From: Clostridia bacterium
GTDB taxonomy: Bacteria > Bacillota > Clostridia > TANB77 > CAG-508
DNA: 56,657 nt
Assembly (NCBI GenBank): GCA_022793875.1
Contig: JAAWDR010000025.1
Location: 1-56,657, forward strand
Direction of reading: 5' to 3'
Shown: positions 9,335 to 17,109 of the stretch, one piece after another
Numbering within the stretch: the stretch's first letter is position 1
Layout of the letters: each line of letters begins with the position of its first letter
Program-made: the position numbers and the translations under genes
The notes under the pieces: model-generated
Databases searched by the model: none
Told to the model about the DNA's origin: nothing
The model's input: the letters and a program-made list of their open reading frames with translations, nothing else

Positions 9335-11050
9335 TTATTTGTTTTCTTTAAAAAACGGTAACATAAGTGTTTTTTGTGGAGGGAAAATTCTATTTCCATC
9401 TGACAAAAAAGTAAGTGCTGAAAAAGTTTCTAAATTTTGTGTAAAAAAATTAGTTTCGAAAATATAATCATTTTGAAAATAAGTACTAAAAGTTTCTGAA
9501 ATATTAGAATCTTCTGAATTTAAAGTATTGGTAATATAACTAAAACGTGTTTGTTTAGCACTTTCAGAAATACTTTTAGAACTTCTCTTTTTTTCTTCCT
9601 TCCCTAATTGTTTTTGTGCTTCTTCAATTGTGAAAATATCATCGGTACGAAACCATATTTTATTAATTAAATTTTGTGTAATAACTTTTACTTGTGATTC
9701 TTCTTTTAAGGTTGCTTTTAAAGAAGAATAACTTTGTGTACTTACAATATTAATACATTTTGCTTCTCTACTCAAAGAAAAAAATTCACCATCAGATTTT
9801 GTTACATATTTATCATATTCATCACAAATAAAGGCAGTAGAATAAATGGAAGAATTAGATAAGTTAGAAATAATTTCCGTTTGAAAGTCCAATTTTAAAT
9901 AAGCAGCAATTATTTTGGAAAGGGAAGTATATTCGGACAAATTCATGTTTAAAACAAGTATTTTGCCTTCTTTAATTACTTCAGAAAAACCAGTAAAAGT
10001 AAGTTGCTCTAAAGGAGCACAAAATGTAGACATAACATCAAAATCGGAAACAAAAAAATTAGTGATACGAGTAATTTCAGAAATTAAAATTCCTTTGGTA
10101 CGAGAATCTAAATTTTCGAATTCTTTTTGAAAAAAATTTAAACTAGAATTTAATTCATAAATTTGAGCATGTGATAATTTGGAAGAAATAAATAAATCTC
10201 TTAAGATAGAAATTTTTTCTTTATAATAGTTAGGTATCGTAATTAGTTTGTGAATTTCCAAAAAAGTGACATAATTGTTGTTATAGAGCCTACATAATTT
10301 AATACATTCCGTTAAAATTTCTTCTGTTTTGTCGAGCCAATAAGATTCTGTATTATTTTCAGAAAATAATAAAAGAATGGTTTTTAGGCGATTGGCTAAT
10401 ACTTGTGGTTTTAAATTAGGTTTATGTAGAGGATTATAAAAAACATTAGATCTTAATTCTATTACGATTAAATCTTTTTCTAGTTGATATGAACGAGCAT
10501 ATTTTCTTACTTGTTGATAGAAATTGCCTTTAACATCTAAAATTAACATTCCTATTTTATTTTTAGGATGTTTACTGTTAAACTCCATTAATTGTTTTGT
10601 AAAAGGATACATAGCACTTGAGGTTTTTCCAGATCCTATTGTTCCAGTAATAAGAAAATTTTGATACAGTCCTTTTTCAGGAATAAAAATTTTATGATGA
10701 GATAAGTCCTCTCCAATTAACAATTGTAGTGTATCTTGATTATAAAGGTCATTCGAAATTTTCTCTTTTTCGATAGGTTTTGTTTGGAAAAAAGAAAAAT
10801 TCATTAAAATTCTAGTATAGATAAAACGACCTAATATAAAATTAGAAAAGAAAAAACAAAATAAATATAAAATTTTTAATAATTTCCATAAATCTGGATT
10901 TTTAGAACAAATGTCAAAAGGATGAATCCCATAAGAAATAATGACTTCTTTTGCGATAAAAATAGGATAAAAAATGCGAAAAGTAATATAACTAAAAAGA
11001 CAAAAAAACAGAATAAGAAAAATAAATTTTTTTAAGTATTTAGAAATAAT
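9335..11050 (-). CDS. VirD4/TraG-type coupling ATPase, apparently with an ATT start
   Basis: A type IV coupling protein, the ATPase that selects substrates and feeds them to the channel. Walker A is GTIGSGKTSSA, Walker B-like LILDVKG, and the TraM-recognition region FICDEYDKYV is followed by SREAKCINIVSTQSY. The first in-frame ATG is at 10804 and gives 489 residues without a membrane anchor. The same frame stays open upstream to 11065 and encodes the expected anchor: two hydrophobic helices around a short loop (ISYGIHPFD). An AAGGAGGG site at 11063-11056 sits 5 nt before ATT at 11050, giving 571 residues. I therefore place the start there; ATG-only prediction would truncate it. Confidence 0.75.
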   Translation of the reverse strand: MISKYLKKFIFLILFFCLFSYITFRIFYPIFIAKEVIISYGIHPFDICSKNPDLWKLLKILYLFCFFFSNFILGRFIYTRILMNFSFFQTKPIEKEKISNDLYNQDTLQLLIGEDLSHHKIFIPEKGLYQNFLITGTIGSGKTSSAMYPFTKQLMEFNSKHPKNKIGMLILDVKGNFYQQVRKYARSYQLEKDLIVIELRSNVFYNPLHKPNLKPQVLANRLKTILLLFSENNTESYWLDKTEEILTECIKLCRLYNNNYVTFLEIHKLITIPNYYKEKISILRDLFISSKLSHAQIYELNSSLNFFQKEFENLDSRTKGILISEITRITNFFVSDFDVMSTFCAPLEQLTFTGFSEVIKEGKILVLNMNLSEYTSLSKIIAAYLKLDFQTEIISNLSNSSIYSTAFICDEYDKYVTKSDGEFFSLSREAKCINIVSTQSYSSLKATLKEESQVKVITQNLINKIWFRTDDIFTIEEAQKQLGKEEKKRSSKSISESAKQTRFSYITNTLNSEDSNISETFSTYFQNDYIFETNFFTQNLETFSALTFLSDGNRIFPPQKTLMLPFFKENK

Positions 11051-11065
11051 AAAAACCCTCCTTAA

Positions 11066-11212
11066 TTAAAATGAATTTTTTTTGATTTTTAATTTGGAAC
11101 CTTGTTTATTATGAAAAAAAATAATATCAAAAAATGTATAGAGTGAATATAAAGTAATGAAAAAATAAATAATAAAAGTAATAAAAAATAAATCGATTAA
11201 TTTAGAAATAAT
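11066..11212 (-). CDS. Small single-helix membrane protein heading the secretion operon
   Basis: A 48-residue peptide starting at ATT (11212) preceded by AAAGGTGGTGAC. A hydrophobic helix spans about residues 5-35 and the tail is basic (KLKIKKN). An in-frame ATG exists at 11239, but the operon's -10 element overlaps it, so that ATG should not be in the transcript. The opening codons ATT ATT TCT AAA are identical to those of the next gene (the coupling protein). Function unknown; position suggests an accessory membrane subunit. Confidence 0.5.
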   Translation of the reverse strand: MISKLIDLFFITFIIYFFITLYSLYTFFDIIFFHNKQGSKLKIKKNSF

Positions 11213-11237
11213 GTCACCACCTTTCGAAGTTTTTAAC

Positions 11238-11266
11238 ATAATACAATATTTTTTTTAATTTGTCTA
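11238..11266 (-). promoter_or_regulatory. Promoter of the secretion-type operon
   Basis: On the minus strand TAGACA (11266-11261) and TATTAT (11243-11238) are 17 nt apart. Transcription would start near 11231, downstream of the ATG at 11239, which argues for the downstream ATT as start codon of the first gene. It faces the divergent promoter of the DUF1858 gene. Confidence 0.65.
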
Positions 11267-11287
11267 TACTTTTTTTGAAAAATGTGC

Positions 11288-11293
11288 TAAAAT
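11288..11293 (+). promoter_or_regulatory. Extended -10 element of the DUF1858 gene
   Basis: TGCTAAAAT provides an extended -10 (TAAAAT with a TG dinucleotide upstream); the -35 region (TATACT at 11265-11270) is poor and overlaps the -35 of the divergent secretion operon promoter, so the two could compete. Confidence 0.5.
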
Positions 11294-11321
11294 TGTAAAA
11301 TAAAGAAGGAGGGAAAGAAAA

Positions 11322-11507
11322 ATGGAGTTTAATAAAGATACGAAAATTGGAGAAATTTTAGAAAAGGCACCTGAAAAAGCTGAAATTTTATTAGAAGCGG
11401 GAATGCATTGTTTAGGATGTCCAGCCTCTCAAATGGAAACATTAGAAGAAGCATGTGGAGTGCATGGTATTGATGTCCAAGAATTAGTTGAAAAACTAAA
11501 TGCTTAA
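11322..11507 (+). CDS. DUF1858 / hybrid-cluster-associated disulfide domain protein
   Basis: A 61-residue stand-alone DUF1858 domain. The helix-turn region carries the characteristic MHCLGCPAS motif with a CxxC pair (about 27-35), thought to act in redox or metal-cluster biology in anaerobes. The start is supported by an AAGGAGGG ribosome site. It is monocistronic; tRNA genes with their own promoter follow. Confidence 0.9.
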   Translation: MEFNKDTKIGEILEKAPEKAEILLEAGMHCLGCPASQMETLEEACGVHGIDVQELVEKLNA

Positions 11508-11581
11508 TCACTATATAAAAAGTAATATGGTGAAAAATATAGCAAAAATTCGCAAAAAAGTAAAAAAATTTTATAAATGTA

Positions 11582-11610
11582 TTGACAATTCTGTTAAAAC
11601 ATTGTAAAAT
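11582..11610 (+). promoter_or_regulatory. tRNA cluster promoter
   Basis: TTGACA at 11582-11587 and TAAAAT at 11605-11610 with 17-nt spacing, about 30 nt upstream of the first tRNA. Confidence 0.75.
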
Positions 11611-11641
11611 AAATAGGCGTTGTAGTTGCAACGCATAATGT

Positions 11642-11717
11642 GGGCTATTAGCTCAGGTGGTAGAGCACTTGACTTTTAATCAAGTTGTCCCGCGTTCGAG
11701 TCGCGGATAGCTCACCA
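11642..11717 (+). tRNA. tRNA-Lys (anticodon TTT)
   Basis: A complete 76-nt cloverleaf with the CCA encoded. The acceptor GGGCTAT pairs with ATAGCTC and the anticodon loop is CTTTTAA between CTTGA and TCAAG. First of a three-tRNA cluster. Confidence 0.97.
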
Positions 11718-11762
11718 AAAGAACTAAATGATTAATAATATTATTTAGTTCTTTGTATATAT

Positions 11763-11837
11763 GGCCCCTTGGTCAAGCGGTTAAGACATCGCCCTTTCAC
11801 GGCGGAGACATGGGTTCGATTCCCGTAGGGGTCACCA
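11763..11837 (+). tRNA. tRNA-Glu (anticodon TTC)
   Basis: A 75-nt cloverleaf with acceptor GGCCCCT/AGGGGTC, anticodon loop CTTTCAC and encoded CCA. Confidence 0.97.
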
Positions 11838-11842
11838 AGAAT

Positions 11843-11919
11843 GCCACTTTAGCTCAGTTGGCCAGAGCACCGCACTTGTAATGCGGGGGTCCCCAGTTCG
11901 AATCTGGGAAGTGGCTCCA
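11843..11919 (+). tRNA. tRNA-Thr (anticodon TGT)
   Basis: A 77-nt cloverleaf with acceptor GCCACTT/AAGTGGC, anticodon loop CTTGTAA and encoded CCA. Confidence 0.97.
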
Positions 11920-11925
11920 TATAAG

Positions 11926-11965
11926 GTTAGTAGTTTTGCAATAAGCTTAATTACTGGCTTTTTTA
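11926..11965 (+). terminator. Terminator of the tRNA cluster
   Basis: GTTAGTAGTT pairs with AATTACTGGC (including G-U pairs) and is followed by TTTTTT. Confidence 0.75.
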
Positions 11966-12505
11966 TTTTTTTTAACAATTATTTGACTTTTTGAAAATAA
12001 TATGTTACTAATTACAAAATAAATGAGTTTGATTACCAACGGTCAAATTTGTAGATGTATGTGTATCCGAAAATGCACATGCTTTTTTTTGCTTAAAAAA
12101 TAGAGCAGATCCGGAAAAATCTACTCTATCGACTTATGTATGTCTACAATTAGTTTTTGTTTAATTGCTCATCATTATTTAGTGATTCTTGATATGAAAA
12201 TTCAAGTCTAATTACTTTTTCCCTTTCAGATAGTAACTTATCAACTAAAATAAGAATTGCATCACCGATAGATATATCATAAACCCCCCTTTCCGCCTTT
12301 TAGAAAAAGCTAGCCTTTCTATGCGTAAGGTTGACAATATATTATATATTAATTAATCACACACATAATAAAGTTATGCTAAATTACTGATTGTAAATAA
12401 ACTAAATGATATAGATGATAATTTAATAAGACAAGAACAAAATCAATTAATATATAGTTCATTAAAAAATTAAAGATGAAAAAACAATAAGAAATAATAG
12501 AAGAT
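11966..12505. other. Gene-poor stretch with hairpins and gene debris
   Basis: No intact gene. Visible structures are a terminator-like hairpin (ATGTGTAT/ATGCACAT, 12059-12081, then eight T) and a second hairpin TAGAGCAGAT/ATCTACTCTA (12101-12128). On the minus strand about 12152-12285 a 40-codon open frame without a recognisable start encodes SIGDAILILVDKLLSEREK and a polar tail, which looks like the end of a truncated gene. Around 12370-12472 another short startless frame is open on the plus strand. The stretch resembles insertion-sequence scar tissue. Confidence 0.55.
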
Positions 12506-12580
12506 TGGATAAATAATTATCCAAGAGCTATGTTTAATTATAAAAGTACCAACGAAATCTTAAGTGAATTATGTGCATAA
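12506..12580 (+). pseudogene. IS30-family transposase C-terminal remnant
   Basis: A 24-codon tail reads WINNYPRAMFNYKSTNEILS then ELCA and a stop. It matches the conserved end of IS30 transposases (NNRPRK...YKTPNE), with the rest of the gene missing. A candidate inverted-repeat end (ATTGCCATTTGC, 12598-12609) follows. Confidence 0.65.
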
Positions 12581-12635
12581 TAAACCGGAAATTTATTATT
12601 GCCATTTGCAAAAATGTAAAAAAATGTAAAAAGTA

Positions 12636-12665
12636 TTGACAAGAGTCAAAAATATGTAGTAAAAT
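12636..12665 (+). promoter_or_regulatory. Promoter of the secreted protein gene
   Basis: TTGACA at 12636-12641 and TAAAAT at 12660-12665, 18-nt spacing, about 70 nt upstream of the start codon. Confidence 0.7.
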
Positions 12666-12737
12666 AATATTTGTCAATGAAAATTATTGATAAAAGTAAA
12701 TGCGAAAGTGTAATTGATTAATAAGGAGGACAACATT

Positions 12738-13187
12738 ATGACTAAACGTTTTAAATCGATTGTAGTCGCCTTTATGACGGTAGCTATGTTATTAACATTT
12801 TACGTACCAGCTATGGCAGCAGAACCAGTAGCTAATGAAATATCTTCACAGGCAGTTGATACTGCTAACAGTGCTCGGGCTCTGGTTGGAGAATTCCATT
12901 ATACAGGGCGGCTGTCGGCAAATAAGTATCTTGGATCTGTGCAGGTAACTTCAACTGCTAAAACAGTTCGGTGGACTGTCGGAAGAACTGGAGGATCTGG
13001 ATTGGTTAACATTGAATTTACTAATGTAGACACTGGAGAAACCAGAACAATATCAGCTGTAGCTAATAATACATTGGACAGCTTAACTTGGGTTGGTGGT
13101 GGTCTTCCAGCTGGCCGATATTATGTGACGGTTATTTATACGTCAGCTTATTCAATTTACGATGTTGATTTGTATTTTTATAACTAA
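12738..13187 (+). CDS. Small secreted protein, beta-rich, unknown function
   Basis: 149 residues. The start at 12738 is chosen over an upstream in-frame ATG because AAGGAGG lies 8 nt before it. A clear Sec signal peptide (residues 1-30, ending VPAMA) is followed by a mature domain of about 115 residues, rich in beta-prone and Gly/Thr segments, ending GGLPAGRYYVTVIY and an aromatic tail. GC content and codon use differ from the neighbours: three in-frame CGG codons (12876, 12909, 12969) in a genome that otherwise avoids them, which suggests acquisition. It resembles the secreted protein at 46344 in size and the LPAG-x-Y motif. It precedes an ABC exporter but is separated by a terminator. Confidence 0.75.
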   Translation: MTKRFKSIVVAFMTVAMLLTFYVPAMAAEPVANEISSQAVDTANSARALVGEFHYTGRLSANKYLGSVQVTSTAKTVRWTVGRTGGSGLVNIEFTNVDTGETRTISAVANNTLDSLTWVGGGLPAGRYYVTVIYTSAYSIYDVDLYFYN

Positions 13188-13260
13188 TATTGAATAAAGT
13201 ATCTGTTAACAAGAAAGTTTTGTAAACTGTAAACCGTTTCACACTTCGCATTTATTTTAT

Positions 13261-13290
13261 GGAGGCCTAGAATCTAGGCTTCCTTTTTCT
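13261..13290 (+). terminator. Terminator after the secreted protein
   Basis: GGAGGCCTAG pairs with CTAGGCTTCC around a 3-nt loop and is followed by TTTTTC. It separates the secreted protein gene from the exporter genes. Confidence 0.85.
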
Positions 13291-13318
13291 TTTAAATTAA
13301 ATTGTTAGGAGTAAAATT

Positions 13319-15610
13319 ATGAAAATAGAAACGAAATTAGCTTTTAATAACATGAAAAAAAACAAAAAGAGAACAATATTTACTACTATATCAATAGCAT
13401 TATGTGCAGTACTCATATTTGTTACTATGCTATTAGTGTGTAGTATAAAAAGTGGAATTACAGAAAATATAGAAAAGGACTATAATGATTATCATTTGAT
13501 AATTAGAAATTTAAGTGTAGATGATTTTAATAAAATAAAAGATAAAGAATACATCGGTAAATTATATATAGAAGAAAATAATGATGAACAGTTACATGAA
13601 CTAGAAAAGCCATATACATCTATAAATGTCAAAAATAAATTTAATATATATATTAAATTTAAAAACATTAAACAACTATGCAAATATTCTAATGATATAA
13701 TTAAAATATTGGACATATCAGACAACTTAAAACTTTCTGAAGACAAATTAGAATTTAATCAAAAATTGCTTACTGTTTATGGTTTAATAGATGCCGAAAT
13801 AGTAAATCAAAATCATGGACCTATATGCAGAGTAAGGGTAAACTATTCTTATGTTATAGATATAATAATATTACTAATATTAGTTGCATTTTCAGTTTTA
13901 TTTATAATTATTTTATATAATGCTTTTCTAATAACTATAAGTGAAAGAAAAAAAGAATATGCAATTTTAAATAGTATTGGAGGAACAGAAGGACAAATTT
14001 TAAAAATAATATTCCTAGAAGGAATCATTATAGGAATGATAGGTATTAGTATAGGTAGCTTGATTTCTATTTTAAGTACAAATATTATTATAAAAATTTT
14101 GAATGGTATTTTAAGTAATATAGGATATAGTTTTAAGTTGATGTTTGATATTAAATATTTATTGCTATCATTATTTATTATCCTATTCAATATTTATATC
14201 TCATCCATAATTCCTAGTGTAAAAGCCAGTACAACATCTGTCATTCAAGGAATTAAAAATAATAATCAAATAAAATACAAAAAGAATAAAATAATAGTAG
14301 AAAAAAATATTCCAATAGAAGGCAAATTAGCATTAAGGAATATAAAGAGAAATAAAAATAAATATAGAGTTATAACTATTTTACTTGTTGTATGTATGAC
14401 TTCATACATTGGAGTTACCACATATATTAACTACGAAAAAGTATCAGCAGAAATAGTAAGTGAATATGATGTAGATGCAGAATTACATATGGATTCATCC
14501 TTAAATATAAACTATGAAAAATTATTAAATGGCTATAAAGTAAAATATGAAGATGACTTAGAGTATATGGAATATAAAAAATCTGGACTATTTGTTTTAG
14601 TAGAACCAAGTGAAAATCTTATAACAAACAATTTGGTTAAGACATATACAAATAATGAAAAAAGTATACAAATGCTGATAATAGGAATGGATAATAAAAC
14701 ATACAATAATTATATAAAAAAACTAAATGCTAATTATGGAGATTTTATAATTTACAATAATGTAACAGAAGTAAATGGAAATGAAAATCTAACCTATACA
14801 TATTACCCAGCATTAAAAACAAAAAATAATTTAAAACTAAGTATTATAGAAATATATGATGATTATGAAAACAATGTATCTGGATATGATGTAATCGATG
14901 ACAAGAATATAAATGGTAAATTTGTATTTACGAATGAATTATTAGAAGGCTATAAAGAATTAAAAACAAATTATAAAACGCCCATAATCTTTATTAATAT
15001 GGATGATTATAATAAGATAGAAGAAAATTTGAACAATTATATCTCACCTAGTAATAATAGAGTTAAAAAGTGGATATTTAGTGATACAGACTTAATCTCT
15101 GTTAAGATAAAATGTAAAAATATCATTCAACTTTCAAATTATATAGAAGATATTAATACAAAACAAAACATCGAACTTGATATAGAATATTACACTTTGC
15201 AAAATCAAGAAAAAATAATATACATCAACATAATACAATTAATATTAAGAATCATAATTATATCTATAATAATAATAGGGATTGTAAGTACAATAAACAT
15301 TTTAAATGCTAGTTTTTGTGAAAGAGAACAAGATTTTAAAATATTACACAGTTTAGGAGCGACTAAAGAAAATATAAATAAAATGTTAATATATGAATGT
15401 ATATATATGTTCATAAAAGCAACTATAATATCTATTATTTTATCAATACCAATATGCTATGGAATTATAAAATATATGGAAAATATTATTATTTTGAATA
15501 AAGTGTTAATTCCATTTATAAATATTATAATATTTTTTGCAATAATATTCTTAATATCTATTATTGTAACATTATGCTCTAGTAAAAACATAAAAGGAGG
15601 ACAAAAATAA
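13319..15610 (+). CDS. FtsX-type ABC transporter permease
   Basis: A 763-residue permease of the MacB/BceB-like FtsX superfamily. Helix 1 is near residues 20-42, followed by an extracytoplasmic domain, a three-helix FtsX block (about 180-310), a second single helix (about 345-365), a large extracytoplasmic domain and a final three-helix block (about 640-755). The repeated FtsX motifs (NSIGGTEGQILKI and HSLGATKENINKM) mark the cytoplasmic coupling segments. It overlaps functionally with the ATPase gene, whose ribosome site lies in its last codons. Such pairs export or remove peptides such as antimicrobial compounds or extract lipoproteins; the substrate is unknown. Confidence 0.88.
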   Translation: MKIETKLAFNNMKKNKKRTIFTTISIALCAVLIFVTMLLVCSIKSGITENIEKDYNDYHLIIRNLSVDDFNKIKDKEYIGKLYIEENNDEQLHELEKPYTSINVKNKFNIYIKFKNIKQLCKYSNDIIKILDISDNLKLSEDKLEFNQKLLTVYGLIDAEIVNQNHGPICRVRVNYSYVIDIIILLILVAFSVLFIIILYNAFLITISERKKEYAILNSIGGTEGQILKIIFLEGIIIGMIGISIGSLISILSTNIIIKILNGILSNIGYSFKLMFDIKYLLLSLFIILFNIYISSIIPSVKASTTSVIQGIKNNNQIKYKKNKIIVEKNIPIEGKLALRNIKRNKNKYRVITILLVVCMTSYIGVTTYINYEKVSAEIVSEYDVDAELHMDSSLNINYEKLLNGYKVKYEDDLEYMEYKKSGLFVLVEPSENLITNNLVKTYTNNEKSIQMLIIGMDNKTYNNYIKKLNANYGDFIIYNNVTEVNGNENLTYTYYPALKTKNNLKLSIIEIYDDYENNVSGYDVIDDKNINGKFVFTNELLEGYKELKTNYKTPIIFINMDDYNKIEENLNNYISPSNNRVKKWIFSDTDLISVKIKCKNIIQLSNYIEDINTKQNIELDIEYYTLQNQEKIIYINIIQLILRIIIISIIIIGIVSTINILNASFCEREQDFKILHSLGATKENINKMLIYECIYMFIKATIISIILSIPICYGIIKYMENIIILNKVLIPFINIIIFFAIIFLISIIVTLCSSKNIKGGQK

Positions 15611-15612
15611 TA

Positions 15613-16281
15613 ATGAAAATTCTAAAAATAGAAAATTTAAAAAAGATATATGGAAAAAATGAATCTAAAGTTGTAGCATTAAATGACTTATCTTTTGAAG
15701 TAGAAGAAGGAGAATTTATTGCAATAATAGGTCCTTCTGGCAGTGGTAAATCTACACTTTTACATACTATTGCAGGATTAGAAAATCCAACTGAAGGCAA
15801 AGTATATTTTTATGATAAAAATATATATGAAATGAATAAAAAACAATTAACAATATTAAGAAGACAAAAAATAGGAATTATATATCAATTTTATAATTTG
15901 ATTCCAACTTTAAATGTAGAAGAAAATATATTATTACCAATAGAATTAGACAAGAAAAAAGTAGATAAAACCAAATTACAAGAAATAATTAAATTTTTAA
16001 ATTTAGATAATAGAAAAAAACACTTACCAAATGAATTGTCTGGTGGCCAGCAACAAAAGGTTGCTATTGGTAGAGCTTTAATGATAAATCCAACAATAAT
16101 ATTAGCCGATGAACCAACTGGAAATTTAGATTCAAAGTCAAGTAGTGAGATCATCGAATTATTAAAAAAGGCAAATAGAGAATATAATCAAACAATTATA
16201 ATGATTACACATAATTTAGAAATTGCTAAATCAGCAGATCGAATAATACAAATTGAAGATGGAAAAATTATACAAAAATAA
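15613..16281 (+). CDS. ABC transporter ATPase, MacB/LolD-type
   Basis: A 222-residue nucleotide-binding subunit with Walker A GPSGSGKST, signature LSGGQQQKVAIGRAL, Walker B ILADEPTGNLDS and the H-loop MITHN. The LDSKSS D-loop and ADEPTGNLD wording are those of ATPases paired with FtsX-type permeases. An AAAGGAGG site within the end of the permease gene and 2-nt gap indicate translational coupling. Intact frame. Confidence 0.93.
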   Translation: MKILKIENLKKIYGKNESKVVALNDLSFEVEEGEFIAIIGPSGSGKSTLLHTIAGLENPTEGKVYFYDKNIYEMNKKQLTILRRQKIGIIYQFYNLIPTLNVEENILLPIELDKKKVDKTKLQEIIKFLNLDNRKKHLPNELSGGQQQKVAIGRALMINPTIILADEPTGNLDSKSSSEIIELLKKANREYNQTIIMITHNLEIAKSADRIIQIEDGKIIQK

Positions 16282-16316
16282 ATAATAAAAGAAGAGCTGT
16301 AAAAACTCCTTTGATT

Positions 16317-16372
16317 AGTGTTTATATTATAAGAAAGCAATTCAAACTTCCTATAATATAAATACTTTTTTA
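16317..16372 (+). terminator. Terminator after the FtsX exporter operon
   Basis: GTTTATATTATAAGAAAG pairs with CTTCCTATAATATAAATAC with one or two mismatches and is followed by a T run. Confidence 0.75.
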
Positions 16373-16552
16373 TTTGTAAAAGAATAAAAAGACATATCAT
16401 TACTCAATTTTTTAAGCTCTTGCCAATTATCATCTATTTTTTTCTGAATTCTAAAAGAATGAGTCAATCCATACTTATATTCATTATTATATGTATATAA
16501 GTATCATCATAATTATAATTACTAACATAATCATTAAAATTTTTTTATTCAT
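16351..16552 (-). pseudogene. Small frameshifted membrane-anchored protein
   Basis: On the minus strand an ATG at 16552 with a GAGG site 8 nt upstream opens an N-terminal hydrophobic helix of about 20 residues and then meets tandem stops. A +1 shift near the first stop continues for about 45 codons as a plausible soluble tail (HSFRIQKKIDDNWQELKKLS). The whole would be about 66 residues. It is either a decayed gene or another frameshifted one. Its end overlaps the convergent terminator of the exporter. Function unknown. Confidence 0.45.
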
Positions 16553-16670
16553 TGTAATTTCCTCTATAAGTTACTATAATCATTAAGATTATATCATAGT
16601 TTTAAAAACTATCCAAATTTATTTTTTTAGATTAAATAATTTTAAATATAATGTAAATTATAAAAAAGTA

Positions 16671-16699
16671 TTGACATTTTTAATCATACTGTTTATACT
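16671..16699 (+). promoter_or_regulatory. Promoter of the GntR-ABC operon
   Basis: TTGACA at 16671-16676 and TATACT at 16694-16699 with 17-nt spacing. The -10 element lies inside the palindrome at 16688-16712. Confidence 0.85.
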
Positions 16700-16712
16700 G
16701 TATATAAACAGT
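16688..16712. promoter_or_regulatory. Putative GntR (YtrA-type) operator
   Basis: A perfect inverted repeat ACTGTTTATA - 5 nt - TATAAACAGT spans the -10 box just upstream of the GntR gene. Position and symmetry suggest autorepression of the gntR-ABC operon. Confidence 0.8.
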
Positions 16713-16726
16713 AAAAAGGAGGAAAT

Positions 16727-17104
16727 ATGAATATTATAATAAGCAATTCAAATAATGTTCCCATATATGAACAAATAAAAGAACAAATAAAAAACAAAAT
16801 AGTATCAAATGAATTAAAAGCAGGAGACTTATTGCCATCAATAAGAAACTTAGCAAAAGACTTAAGAATAAGCGTAATAACAACAAAGAATGCATATGAA
16901 GAACTAGAAAAAGAAGGATATGTAGAAACGATACCAGCAAAAGGGACATATGTTGCGAATAAAAATGTAGAGATAATAAAAGAAGAACAAAGAAAAAAAG
17001 TTGAAGATCTAATAGAAACAGCAGTATCTATTGCTAAGATTAGTAAAATATCAAAAAAAGAGATGAAAGATATTTTAGATATAATATATGAAGAGGAGGA
17101 ATAA
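16727..17104 (+). CDS. GntR-family regulator, YtrA subfamily
   Basis: 125 residues. An N-terminal winged helix (PIYEQIKEQIKNKIVSN, then DLLPSIRNLAKDLRIS and a recognition helix around 45-60) is followed only by a short helical dimerisation tail, which is the compact YtrA architecture. YtrA-type repressors usually control their own operon, which encodes ABC transporters, and that is the arrangement here. The AAGGAGG site is 7 nt upstream of the ATG, and a palindromic operator overlaps the promoter. Confidence 0.92.
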   Translation: MNIIISNSNNVPIYEQIKEQIKNKIVSNELKAGDLLPSIRNLAKDLRISVITTKNAYEELEKEGYVETIPAKGTYVANKNVEIIKEEQRKKVEDLIETAVSIAKISKISKKEMKDILDIIYEEEE

Positions 17105-17109
17105 AGAAA

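Noticed and set aside
11239..11239. ATG start for the small gene heading the secretion operon
   Set aside because: The -10 promoter element overlaps it, so it should not be transcribed from that promoter.
12714..12737. Upstream ATG for the secreted protein at 12738
   Set aside because: The AAGGAGG site lies between the two ATGs and the signal peptide begins at the second.
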